A stretch of DNA of 64,000 bases from Massilia forsythiae. Its GTDB lineage: Bacteria; Pseudomonadota; Gammaproteobacteria; Burkholderiales; Burkholderiaceae_D. Positions 17,100 to 28,241 of this stretch are shown piece after piece. Each line of letters opens with the position of its first letter. The first letter of the stretch is position 1. The notes below the pieces were generated by a model. That model was given only the letters and a program-made list of their open reading frames with translations, was not told the origin of the DNA and did no database searches. The DNA lies in NCBI RefSeq assembly GCF_012849555.1, contig NZ_CP051685.1, positions 1,116,001-1,180,000 on the forward strand, written 5' to 3'. The translations under genes and the position numbers were made by a program.

Positions 17100-20000
17100 T
17101 CACACTCCCGGCGCCGCGGCGAAAATCGCCTGCAGATCGTCCGCACCGAGGGCGGGCGCCAGTCCGCCTTCCGCGTCCAGCAGCGCATTCGCCAGTTCCC
17201 CCTTGCGGCGCTGCATCTCCTGGATCTTTTCCTCGAGCGTGCCGCGTGCGATCAATTTGTAGACGAACACCGGCTGTTCCTGCCCGATGCGCCAGGCGCG
17301 GTCGGTGGCCTGGTTTTCGGTGGCCGGATTCCACCACGGATCGTAATGGATGACGGTATCGGCGGCGGTCAGGTTCAGGCCGACGCCGCCGGCCTTCAGG
17401 CTGATCAGGAATATGCCCACCCGCCCCTGCTGGAAGGCGGCCACCGGCGCGGCGCGGTCCACGGTGTCGCCGGTCAGCGTGACGAAGTCGACGGCGCGCG
17501 CCTGCAGGGCCTCGCCGATCAAGGCCAGCATGCTGGTGAATTGCGAGAACACCAGCACCTTGCGCCCTTCGCTCAGCAGCGTGTCCAGCAATTCCAGCAG
17601 CGCCTCCAGCTTGGCCGAAGCGGCGGCGCCGCCCTGTTTCTTGAGCAGGCGCGGGTCGCAGCACACCTGGCGCAGCTTGAGCAGGGCGTCCAGGATCACG
17701 ATCTGGCTGCACGCGACACCCTTGCGCTCGATCTCGTCGCGCACCTTGCGGTCCATCGCCAGGCGCACGGTTTCGTACAGGTCGCGCTGGGCGCTGCCGA
17801 AGTCGACCGGCAGCTCGATCTCCGTCTTGGGCGGCAGCTCGGTGGCCACCTTGTCCTTGGTCCGGCGCAGCATGAACGGTTTTACGCGCCGTGCCAGCCA
17901 GGCCTGGCGCACCGTGTCGCCCTGCAGTTCGATCGGCTTGCGCAAGCCGCTGTTGAAGCTCTTTTCGTCGCCCAGCAGGCCCGGCATGAGGAAGTTGAAC
18001 TGGGACCACAGTTCGCCCAGGTGGTTCTGCACCGGCGTGCCGGTCAGGCACAGGCGGTGGCGCGCATCGAGCAGGCAGGCCACCTGCGCCGCCTTGGAGC
18101 GGCTGTTCTTGATGTACTGCGCTTCGTCCAGGATCAGCAGGTGATAACGCTGCGCCCGCAGCGCCTCCTCGTCGCGTCCCAGCAAGGGATAGGTGGTCAA
18201 CACCAGGTCGGCGCCGGCGATCCGGTCGAACAGCGCGCCGCGTTCCTTGCCGTGCAACAGCAGCACGCGCAAGTCCGGGGCGAAGCGGGCCGCCTCGGCC
18301 TGCCAGTTGCTCATCAGGCTGGTGGGCGCCACCACCAGCACCGGCGCGTCCAGGCGCCCCGCTTCCTTTTCCGCCAGGATGTGGGCCAGCGTCTGGACGG
18401 TCTTGCCGAGTCCCATGTCGTCGGCCAGGATGCCGTTGAAACCGTATTCGCGCAGGAATTGCATCCACTCCAGCCCGGCCTGCTGGTAGGGACGCAAGGT
18501 CGCCTGCAGGCCGGCCGGTGCGTCCATCCGGCGTACGCCCTCGAACTGGCCCAGCTTGCGGCCCAGTTCGCGCAGGCGCTCGCCGCCCAGCCAGCGCAAT
18601 TGCGCCGCCTGCTCCAGTTCGGCCAGGCGCGCGGCATCGGCGGCCGGCAGGCGCAGCGCATCGCCGATGCGCTCGTTGAAATACAGTTCGCCCAGGATGG
18701 CGAGGATCGGCTTGACGCGCTGCCACGGCAGGATCACGCGCGGTCCCCGCGGCAGATCGACGATGATTTCGCTGTCGTCGGCGCGCGCCGCCAGGGCCGC
18801 GGCATCGAAATCGCGCGGCGCCTTGCGGATCATTTCCAGCAGCAGCGGCAGCAGCGCATGGCGCTTTCCCTCCACCAGGATGCCGAGTTCCAGCGCGAAC
18901 CAGCCGCCGGCACCGTCGGTTTCCTCGTGGAGTTCGGCATACCAGTCCTCGGCCTCCGCCAGCTGGTAACGGAAATCCTCTTCGATCTCGATCTGCCAGC
19001 CGGCGGCGCGCAGGCGCGGCAGGTCGCGGCGCACGAATGCGATCCAGGCGTCCGGCGTCGGCAATGCCAGGGCATCGTCCATGTCGGCCAGTGGAGAATC
19101 CTGGTCGGGCTCCGTGAACCCGATATCGGCGAGCAGGGCCGCCGCCGCGCTTTCGGCCTGCAAATCGCGCACGACGAGGTCGACCGTGTCGTTTTCGACC
19201 CTGCGCAGCACCGGGTCGTCGATGCCTTCGGTCTGCATGCCGTCGTAGTCGAACGACAGCAGCGCGTAATCGTGCCCGTGGTATTCGCGGTAGTGCCGCG
19301 CCTCGAAGCTGTCCAGCAGCAGGTGCGGTACCGGCGCCACGTCGCGCCGCTCGCGCGTCTGCAATGCCTGCGGCGGCGGCAGGATGCGGTCCAGCCCCAG
19401 CTCGACCAGGCGCGCCGCCATGCCCGCGCGCTGCTCGGCATGCAGCACTGGCGCCTGCTCCACGAGACGCAGCAACGCGGGCACAGGCAGCCCCGCAGCG
19501 GTTGGCGGCATCGCCATTTCACCGAGCAGGCCCTCATACAGGTAGCGCACCGGTTCGGTCGGCAACACATGCGTGACCGCATCGTGCTCGCCGAAACGCC
19601 AGCGCAGCTTTACCGACTCGTTGTCGTCCTCCTGCGCATGCCAGCCAAGCGTGGCATGCCGTACTGGTCCCGGACGAACCTTCCACACATGGCCGCGCTT
19701 CGGGTCGGCAAGCGTGGCCGCCACCAGCAGCCGCTCTCCGGCACACAATTGGTCGAGCAGGCGCGCCCCGAGGCAGCCAGTGGGGCGCAGACCGTCGCCA
19801 TGCATGTGGCCGGCGCTTAACGCGATCATCATACGCAACACGTCTTCATCGTCGGCACTGCCATTCGCCGGCAGCGTGGACAGCAACTCGCGCATGTCGT
19901 CGTGGATGGTGACGCTGCTGATGCTGCCGTCCTTGCGCAGGCGCGCCCTGCCTGCGTGCAGGTACATGGCGCCGCTGCGCGCGTCCGGAATCAGCATGTA

Positions 20001-20411
20001 TACCAGCCGATAGCGCTGCGTCGCCTGCTGTGATGGCGCCGCGCTCTCGCTCGCCGACGACTCCGCCACCGCCAGTTGACGCAACCATTGCTCGGCCCTG
20101 GCAGGCAAGGCGCCGGACTGCACCGGCACGCCCATGCCTTGTTTCAGCGCCTCCAGCAGCGCCGCGACGACGTGCTTGCAGTTGAAATCCATCGGGCAGC
20201 TGCAATCGCCGTCGAAGCGCACGCCATGGCGGCTTTCTCTGAGCAAAATGATTTGCTGGTAAATACTGCCGTTGCTGCCTCCCACTTCGCTACGGATCAC
20301 ATCGTCTTCGCGGGTGACCTCGCGAACCATTCCTTTGCGCATATAGCCAAGGCCGCGGGAAAAGGTGGTGGCGTCGAACTGGAGTGTGAGACTTTCAAAG
20401 GTAAATTGCAT
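17100..20411 (-). CDS. SNF2-family helicase with N-terminal SWIM zinc finger
   Basis: 1103 residues. The SWIM zinc finger is near residues 65-90 (CSCPMDFNCKHVVAALLEAL). A long family-specific middle region follows, then the SNF2 ATPase: DDMGLGKTVQTLAHIL at about 670, VVAPTSLMSNWQAE, LILDEAQYIKN (DEAQ box, about 765), LTGTPVQNHLGELWSQFNFL, and the C-terminal helicase half (VFSQFTSMLALIGEALQ, LISLKAGGVGLNLTAADTVI, DRAWRIGQEQPVFVYKLIA). Such proteins remodel protein-DNA complexes; RapA-like or stress roles are possible but not shown. A stand-alone gene. Confidence 0.94.
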   Translation of the reverse strand: MQFTFESLTLQFDATTFSRGLGYMRKGMVREVTREDDVIRSEVGGSNGSIYQQIILLRESRHGVRFDGDCSCPMDFNCKHVVAALLEALKQGMGVPVQSGALPARAEQWLRQLAVAESSASESAAPSQQATQRYRLVYMLIPDARSGAMYLHAGRARLRKDGSISSVTIHDDMRELLSTLPANGSADDEDVLRMMIALSAGHMHGDGLRPTGCLGARLLDQLCAGERLLVAATLADPKRGHVWKVRPGPVRHATLGWHAQEDDNESVKLRWRFGEHDAVTHVLPTEPVRYLYEGLLGEMAMPPTAAGLPVPALLRLVEQAPVLHAEQRAGMAARLVELGLDRILPPPQALQTRERRDVAPVPHLLLDSFEARHYREYHGHDYALLSFDYDGMQTEGIDDPVLRRVENDTVDLVVRDLQAESAAAALLADIGFTEPDQDSPLADMDDALALPTPDAWIAFVRRDLPRLRAAGWQIEIEEDFRYQLAEAEDWYAELHEETDGAGGWFALELGILVEGKRHALLPLLLEMIRKAPRDFDAAALAARADDSEIIVDLPRGPRVILPWQRVKPILAILGELYFNERIGDALRLPAADAARLAELEQAAQLRWLGGERLRELGRKLGQFEGVRRMDAPAGLQATLRPYQQAGLEWMQFLREYGFNGILADDMGLGKTVQTLAHILAEKEAGRLDAPVLVVAPTSLMSNWQAEAARFAPDLRVLLLHGKERGALFDRIAGADLVLTTYPLLGRDEEALRAQRYHLLILDEAQYIKNSRSKAAQVACLLDARHRLCLTGTPVQNHLGELWSQFNFLMPGLLGDEKSFNSGLRKPIELQGDTVRQAWLARRVKPFMLRRTKDKVATELPPKTEIELPVDFGSAQRDLYETVRLAMDRKVRDEIERKGVACSQIVILDALLKLRQVCCDPRLLKKQGGAAASAKLEALLELLDTLLSEGRKVLVFSQFTSMLALIGEALQARAVDFVTLTGDTVDRAAPVAAFQQGRVGIFLISLKAGGVGLNLTAADTVIHYDPWWNPATENQATDRAWRIGQEQPVFVYKLIARGTLEEKIQEMQRRKGELANALLDAEGGLAPALGADDLQAIFAAAPGV

Positions 20412-20504
20412 GACATGCGTAATGGCGTGGGTCCGTACACCATTATCGTCGATCGCGCGGCCTGCTTGCCGGTTGCTTCATGAAGCCTTCAATCCGTACA
20501 AAGC

Positions 20505-20530
20505 ACAACGCCACCCGAAGGTGGCGTTGT
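20505..20530 (-). terminator. Terminator-like hairpin
   Basis: 11-bp perfect stem ACAACGCCACC / GGTGGCGTTGT with CGAA loop. It lies between the small membrane-protein gene and the SNF2 start. No clear T tract on either side, so it may instead act as an mRNA-stabilising hairpin. Confidence 0.55.
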
Positions 20531-20555
20531 CGTTGGTACGGCATGCAGCGTCCGA

Positions 20556-20633
20556 TCAATGGAAGAAGAAATAGATCAGAACCAGAACGATTGCCGGAAC
20601 ACCCATGATCCAAGCCAGGAAATATTTACCCAT
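20556..20633 (-). CDS. 25-residue single-span membrane protein
   Basis: The peptide MGKYFLAWIMGVPAIVLVLI ends YFFFH. It is almost entirely one transmembrane helix with a short basic start. GGGGGGTAG lies upstream of the ATG at 20633, and a hairpin lies downstream. The frame is open further upstream, but only this segment looks coding. Very similar small hydrophobic peptides are annotated in many proteobacteria; none has a role I can name. Confidence 0.65.
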   Translation of the reverse strand: MGKYFLAWIMGVPAIVLVLIYFFFH

Positions 20634-20769
20634 GATGCTACCCCCCTTTGATGTTGTGTGGTGATGACGATTTAATAATATATTGAACGAAACCCCGCTT
20701 CCGTGCGCTGGTACACAGAGCGGGCTGTACGCTGCAAATATGCACAAGAAATAGCGCTAGTATCAAGAA

Positions 20770-20791
20770 AACGCCACCCGAAGGTGGCGTT
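20770..20791 (-). terminator. Terminator downstream of the DUF2945 gene
   Basis: Stem AACGCCACC / GGTGGCGTT with CGAA loop. In the minus direction it is followed by TTCTTGATA, a short T-rich run, fitting the end of the DUF2945 transcript. Confidence 0.75.
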
Positions 20792-20814
20792 GCAGAGAGG
20801 GCAAAGAAAGCGGC

Positions 20815-21024
20815 TCAGGCTTTCTTGAGCGCGCTGCCCTTGTGCGCCGCTTCCGCCCCGGTCTTGTCGCTCACGACCAGGTATTCCGGATGCTCTCTCG
20901 ACGCCGCCACTTCATGCGACTTGATGGTGGTGTGCGCGGTCAGCTTCTTCTTGACGGTGCCGTGCACCGTGCCTTGCGAAGATTCCCACTGCACCTTGTC
21001 GCCCGCCTTGAATTCGTTCGTCAT
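20815..21024 (-). CDS. DUF2945 (hypervirulence-associated TUDOR-like) protein
   Basis: 69 residues. The pattern FKAGDKVQWESSQGTVHGTVKKK, split around the SH3/Tudor-like strands, and HPEYLVVSDKTGAEAAHKGSALKK is characteristic of this small-protein family. The molecular role is unknown; relatives are often stress-linked. Own terminator at 20770 and a REP-like unit upstream at 21040. Confidence 0.88.
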   Translation of the reverse strand: MTNEFKAGDKVQWESSQGTVHGTVKKKLTAHTTIKSHEVAASREHPEYLVVSDKTGAEAAHKGSALKKA

Positions 21025-21039
21025 GATCGTCCCTTATGC

Positions 21040-21068
21040 CGTCGCCCCCGCGAAGGCGGGGGACCAGA
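21040..21068. repeat. REP-like unit
   Basis: A variant of the 29-base palindrome seen at 7987 and 13094 (CGTCGCCCCCGCGAAGGCGG and following bases), here single and extragenic, between the DUF2945 and FdhA genes. Confidence 0.8.
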
Positions 21069-21112
21069 ATAAAATGGAGGCGTGCTTGCGTGTGCATGCC
21101 TGGCGGTAAAGC

Positions 21113-22252
21113 TTATTTGCCCGGCTTCAGCACCACCTTGGTCCAGCCATTTTCGCGCTTGTCGAATTTCTCGTACGCATGCGGCGCCTCTTCCAGCGCC
21201 AGTTCGTGCGAGATGATCGTCGACGGTTTCACGCGCCCGGCATGGATCAGCTTGGCCAGGTGGCGGTTGTAGGCCTTGACGTTGGCCTGGCCGGTACCGA
21301 TGCGCTGGCCCTTGAACCAGAAATTGCCGAAGTCGAAGGCGAGCTTGCCTTCCTTTTCCAGCGGGTCCGGGCCCTTCGGATCCTGCGGCAGGAACACGCC
21401 GACCACGCCGATGCCGCCGGTCGCCTTGACCGTCTGCACCAGGTTGTTCATGGTGAGGTTCGGCACTTCCTTGCCGTGCTTGTCGCAGCACTGGTAGCCG
21501 ACGCATTCGCAGCCGCAATCGGCGCCCTTGCCGTCGGTCAGGTCGAGCACGCGCTGCACGCCGCCCTGCTCGGTATCGTCGATGGCGATCGCGCCCAGTT
21601 TTTCGGCCAGCGCCAGGCGATCCTTGTGGGTGTCCACCACGAACACCTGGCTGGCACCCTTCAGGTAGGCCGACGCGGTCGCCATCAGGCCGACCGGACC
21701 GGCGCCGTAGATCACCACCGAGTCGCCCGGCTTGACGCCGGCCAGTTCGGTCGCGTGGTAGCCGGTCGGCAGGATGTCCGACAGCATCACGTAGTCGTTT
21801 TCCTTTTCCTTGGCGTCTTCCGGCAGCACCAGGCAATTGAAGTCGGCATACGGCACGCGCAACAGTTCGGCCTGGCCGCCGCTGTACGGACCCATGCCGG
21901 CGAAGCCATAGGCGGCGCCGGCGCTGCCCGGATTCGCGGTCAGGCAAAAGCCGGTGTAGCCGCGCTCGCAATTCTCGCAAAAGCCGCAACCGATGTTGAA
22001 CGGCAGGCACACCATGTCGCCGACTTTCACGCGTTCGACCGCGGCGCCGACCTCGATCACCTCGCCCAGGTTCTCGTGGCCCAGGATGCGCCCGGCTTCC
22101 ATCTCGGTGCGGCCTTCGTACATGTGCAGGTCGGAGCCGCAGATGTTGGTGGTGGTGATACGCACCAGGACGTCGGTCGCTTTTTCGATTTTCGCGTCCG
22201 GCATGTCCTTGACCTGGACGTCGCAGGGGCCGTTGTAGACGAGTGCTTTCAT
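21113..22252 (-). CDS. fdhA: Glutathione-independent formaldehyde dehydrogenase (zinc MDR family)
   Basis: 379 residues. NAD-dependent oxidation of formaldehyde to formate without added glutathione. Zinc/structural Cys-rich segments: TNICGSDLHMYEGRTEME, GHENLGEVIEVG, and NIGCGFCENCERGYTGFC with the structural zinc cysteines. Nucleotide-binding GAGPVGLMATASAYLKGA. The family-specific DCGCECVGYQCCDKHGKE is present. The start at 22252 (MKALVYNGPCDVQ) matches relatives; the frame continues upstream without similarity. About 240 bases of AT-richer DNA upstream hold the promoter. Confidence 0.92.
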   Translation of the reverse strand: MKALVYNGPCDVQVKDMPDAKIEKATDVLVRITTTNICGSDLHMYEGRTEMEAGRILGHENLGEVIEVGAAVERVKVGDMVCLPFNIGCGFCENCERGYTGFCLTANPGSAGAAYGFAGMGPYSGGQAELLRVPYADFNCLVLPEDAKEKENDYVMLSDILPTGYHATELAGVKPGDSVVIYGAGPVGLMATASAYLKGASQVFVVDTHKDRLALAEKLGAIAIDDTEQGGVQRVLDLTDGKGADCGCECVGYQCCDKHGKEVPNLTMNNLVQTVKATGGIGVVGVFLPQDPKGPDPLEKEGKLAFDFGNFWFKGQRIGTGQANVKAYNRHLAKLIHAGRVKPSTIISHELALEEAPHAYEKFDKRENGWTKVVLKPGK

Positions 22253-22495
22253 GGTGGTTCCTTTTCTGTTCGGAAATATGAGAACACGGCCGCAGCCGCG
22301 TTGTAGAAAATGAAACCACTTTGAAGCGCGCACGGCAGGAACTCGGTGCGGCAATTAACCCAGCCATCCTCGAATGCATCGTAAAACGCGATAAATGCTT
22401 TTAAAACGATGCCATCAGGAGATAATTTATTTATTACAATGCTTTAAATCAAAACTGAACATTCCCGGCAGTGTTCCCTGTGCGACCGCTTCCGC

Positions 22496-23224
22496 TCAAC
22501 CATGATGGTCGTGGGCGCCGTCACCATGTCCACCCATCATGCCGCCCATGCCACCGCCGCCGCCACCGCCACCGCCTTCTCCGCCCGCACCAGCGCCATC
22601 GCCCCCACTACCCTTGCCGCCGCCCTTGTCGCCGTCCGCCTTGCCGCGTCCGGCGGCACCGCCCTGGGTGCGCGTCGGCCCCTGCAGCGGAATGGCGACG
22701 TCGGCCGGCATCGGTCCGAGGTCGAGCGCTTCGCGGATGAAGTCGCGCAGTGCGATCACCAGTTCGGCGGTGTGGATCGGGCGCCCGGCGGCCATGTCGG
22801 CGGCGGCCTTGCCGGCCAGGCGGCAGTGCTCTTCGGTGCCGAGCAGGAGGATGTCGGCCAGGGATGCCTCGACCGCGTCGCGGATGCGCCGTGCGCGCTC
22901 GGAATTGGCGCCGTTGTCGGCAATGGTCTGCGGCACCAGGCCCGCTTGCGCTGCCGCCGCGGCGCCGCCCTGCCCGGCCATGCGCAGTTCGCGCAGGTGG
23001 GTCGGGTCGACCGTCAGCTGGCCGGTGAACGAACCGCCCAGCGCGCGGTAGGCGGCGATCAGGGTACGCAATCGTTCGTTGATCTGGCGGTTCATGCGCT
23101 CGCGCCGCTGCTGGACGGTCTGCATCATGAGCACCCGGATGCCGACCCCGAGCAGCGTGAACACGGCCAAGCCGAGAAAGGTGGTCAGCATCGCCTGCCA
23201 CGAACTGAAATCCAGGTAGCGCAT
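22496..23224 (-). CDS. Membrane protein with Gly/His-rich tail
   Basis: 242 residues. One N-terminal transmembrane segment (MLTTFLGLAVFTLLGVGIRVLM, split at about residues 11-32) is followed by a charged helical region (QQRRERMNRQINERLRTLIA) and a soluble domain. The final 55 residues are Gly-rich and end GGMMGGHGDGAHDHHG, a possible metal-binding tail. ATG at 23224 follows the kinase stop by a single base (TAAGATG), so the two are translationally coupled, suggesting a shared signalling task. No family recognised with certainty. Confidence 0.7.
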   Translation of the reverse strand: MRYLDFSSWQAMLTTFLGLAVFTLLGVGIRVLMMQTVQQRRERMNRQINERLRTLIAAYRALGGSFTGQLTVDPTHLRELRMAGQGGAAAAAQAGLVPQTIADNGANSERARRIRDAVEASLADILLLGTEEHCRLAGKAAADMAAGRPIHTAELVIALRDFIREALDLGPMPADVAIPLQGPTRTQGGAAGRGKADGDKGGGKGSGGDGAGAGGEGGGGGGGGGMGGMMGGHGDGAHDHHG

Positions 23225-23225
23225 C

Positions 23226-26150
<2,925 letters not shown>

Positions 26151-26200
26151 CCCGGCATTGTCCCATGTTTCTTGCATGGAGGACGCGTTCGGCGCCGCGC

Positions 26201-27349
26201 TCAGCGCACCACCTGCAACTTGACTTTCTGCCCTTTGCGATAGGTGTACAGCGTCAGGGCAGCGTTCAGCAGGTCGCCGCGCGCGTCGAAGGCGATGGCG
26301 CCGGTGATGCCCTGGTAGCGCACCCTGGCCAGTGCCGGCAGGAAGGCATTCGGATCGGTCGAGCCGGCCTGCTGCATGGCGGTGGCGAAGGTCATCACCG
26401 CGTCGTAGGCATACGGCGCATAGGTCTGCAGCACCATCTTGTAGCGCTGGCGGTAGCGTTCGGCGAAGGCGGCGTAGGCCGCTTCCTGCGGGCCGTCGAT
26501 ACCGCCCGCCACCACGCAGATCACGTGGTCGTCGCCGAGCGCGTCGCCGGCCAGCTGCGGCAGCTTTTCCGAACAGATGCCGTCGCCCGACACCATCTTC
26601 GCCCCGATCCCGAGCGCCTTCATCTGCTTGAGCATGGGGCCGGCCACCGCGTCCATGCCGCCGTAGAAGATGACATCCGGCTTGCGCGCGCGGATCTGGG
26701 TCAGGATGGCGTTGAAATCGGTGGCCTTGTCGCTGGTGAACTGGCGGCTGACGATCTCGGCGCCGCCGGCGGCCTTGACGCCCTTCACGAACTCGTCGGC
26801 CAGCCCCTGGCCGAAGGCGGTGCGGTCGTCGATCACGGCGATCTTCTTCGCCTTCAGCGTGCCGATCGAATACGCGGCCAGCGAGCGCCCGACCAGGTTG
26901 TCGTTGGCGACCACGCGGAACGCGGTCTTGTAGCCCTGGTGCGTGTACAGCGGCGTGGTGGCCGCGGGCGAAATCTGCGGGATGCCGGCGCTGGCGTAGA
27001 TCTTCGAGGCCGGCACCGTGGTGCCCGAGTTCAGGTGGCCGACCACCGCCGCCACGCCGGCGTCGACCAGTTTCTGCGCCGCCGCCGTGCCCAGCTTGGG
27101 GTCGGCGCCGTCGTCTTCCGGCTGCAGCACCCAGTGCACCTTCTTGCCGCCCACCGGCGCGCCCTTGGCGTTGAGTTCGTCGATCGCCATGCGCGCGCCG
27201 TTCTCGATGTCCTTGCCCTGGTGGGCGCCGGTGCCGGACAGCGGCGACACGCTGCCGATCTTCACTTGCACGGCGCCGTTCTGGGCGTAAGCGGAAGGGA
27301 TGCAGGCCAGGGCGAACGCGCCCGACAGGATGACGGCAAGACGATGCAT
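26201..27349 (-). CDS. Branched-chain amino-acid-type ABC substrate-binding protein
   Basis: 382 residues with a Sec signal peptide ([19 protein letters not shown]). Type I periplasmic binding fold of the LivJ/LivK group: [20 protein letters not shown], then [50 protein letters not shown] and [20 protein letters not shown]. Permease and ATPase genes are absent. The gene instead lies directly upstream of a hybrid histidine kinase, which hints at a sensory rather than purely transport role. The ligand cannot be read from sequence. Confidence 0.9.
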   Translation of the reverse strand: MHRLAVILSGAFALACIPSAYAQNGAVQVKIGSVSPLSGTGAHQGKDIENGARMAIDELNAKGAPVGGKKVHWVLQPEDDGADPKLGTAAAQKLVDAGVAAVVGHLNSGTTVPASKIYASAGIPQISPAATTPLYTHQGYKTAFRVVANDNLVGRSLAAYSIGTLKAKKIAVIDDRTAFGQGLADEFVKGVKAAGGAEIVSRQFTSDKATDFNAILTQIRARKPDVIFYGGMDAVAGPMLKQMKALGIGAKMVSGDGICSEKLPQLAGDALGDDHVICVVAGGIDGPQEAAYAAFAERYRQRYKMVLQTYAPYAYDAVMTFATAMQQAGSTDPNAFLPALARVRYQGITGAIAFDARGDLLNAALTLYTYRKGQKVKLQVVR

Positions 27350-27488
27350 GGCGATGATCTTTTGCTATGTATTGGATACCACGATTGTAATGCCGAACGC
27401 ATGCGCCGGCCGCCGCCTGGCGTGCGGACCCGGCCGCGCCGCCGGTGCAGCTATGATGGCGTGCATCGACCACGCGCGGAAGCGAACC

Positions 27489-27644
27489 ATGAAGATGCGG
27501 AAAAAGGCGGATTTGCCGTCCAAGGTATGCGCCCATTGCGCCCTGCCTTTCAGCTGGCGCAAGAAATGGGAACGCGACTGGGAGAACGTGAAGTACTGCT
27601 CGGAGCGCTGCCGGCGCGCCGGCGCCGGCAAGGGCGGCGCCTGA
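27489..27644 (+). CDS. DUF2256 small zinc-finger-like protein
   Basis: 51 residues. It has the family pattern K-x-C-x-x-C ([20 protein letters not shown]) and YCSERCRRA, two CxxC-type pairs suited to bind one zinc ion. Function unknown; related genes are often next to cryptochrome/photolyase or stress genes, which is not the case here. Convergent with the next gene; the two stops are 3 bases apart. Confidence 0.88.
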   Translation: MKMRKKADLPSKVCAHCALPFSWRKKWERDWENVKYCSERCRRAGAGKGGA

Positions 27645-27647
27645 CGA

Positions 27648-28064
27648 TCAGTTGCCGACCACCCTGATCTGCTTGACCTCCAGCGTCGATTCGCCCACCA
27701 GGTCCTTGTCGAACTCTCCGGTCAGCTCGACCATGGTGTTCTGGTCGATCTTCACGCCCGCCGGGAAGTGCTTGGCGTCGATCTCCACCGTCATCCTGCC
27801 GCTCTGGTCGGCAAATTCGTAGTCCTCGCCGCCCTTGTGGCTCACCAGCTTGCCGCGCAGGCGGGCGTACTGGTCGTCCTTGCCCTTCTCCAGCAACTCT
27901 TTTGCGCTCATCAGCGGCACGTCGGACGGGCCGCTGTAGCCCGCCGGCGCCGCCTTGCCGGACGGGCCGCCGTAGCCGCCGGCCTGGGCATTGGCGGCGC
28001 CCGCCGCGGCGCTTGTCGCGGCAACTGCCGCCGCCAGGATCGAACATTGCACGATGCGTTTCAT
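27648..28064 (-). CDS. YgiW/YdeI-family periplasmic OB-fold (BOF) stress protein
   Basis: 138 residues. Signal peptide ending SAAAGAANAQA, a Gly/Pro-rich linker, then the BOF domain: MSAKELLEKGKDDQYARLRG, LVSHKGGEDYEFADQSGRM, VEIDAKHF and VELTGEFDKDL. Family members help tolerate metals, peroxide or cationic peptides, probably by periplasmic binding. Start at 28064 follows GGAGCAAT; the frame is open upstream. Confidence 0.88.
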   Translation of the reverse strand: MKRIVQCSILAAAVAATSAAAGAANAQAGGYGGPSGKAAPAGYSGPSDVPLMSAKELLEKGKDDQYARLRGKLVSHKGGEDYEFADQSGRMTVEIDAKHFPAGVKIDQNTMVELTGEFDKDLVGESTLEVKQIRVVGN

Positions 28065-28156
28065 GATTGCTCCTTCCCCGGATGTGGATGTGTACGTACA
28101 CCGAGTATAGGACCGCAGGGCGCAATGCACGATTCGATTGCGAACACGGCCGACGG

Positions 28157-28189
28157 CGCAAAAAAAACGCCAGCCCGGCAGGCTGGCGT
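28157..28189 (-). terminator. Terminator of the M13 peptidase gene
   Basis: Stem AACGCCAGCC / GGCTGGCGTT; read leftwards it is followed by eight T (complement of the A run at 28159-28166). It ends the transcript of the gene at 28242-30329. Confidence 0.92.
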
Positions 28190-28241
28190 TCCGCCAGATG
28201 GGGTACAAACGCGCGTGCAGGGCGCGCGCGCAGGACAGCGC

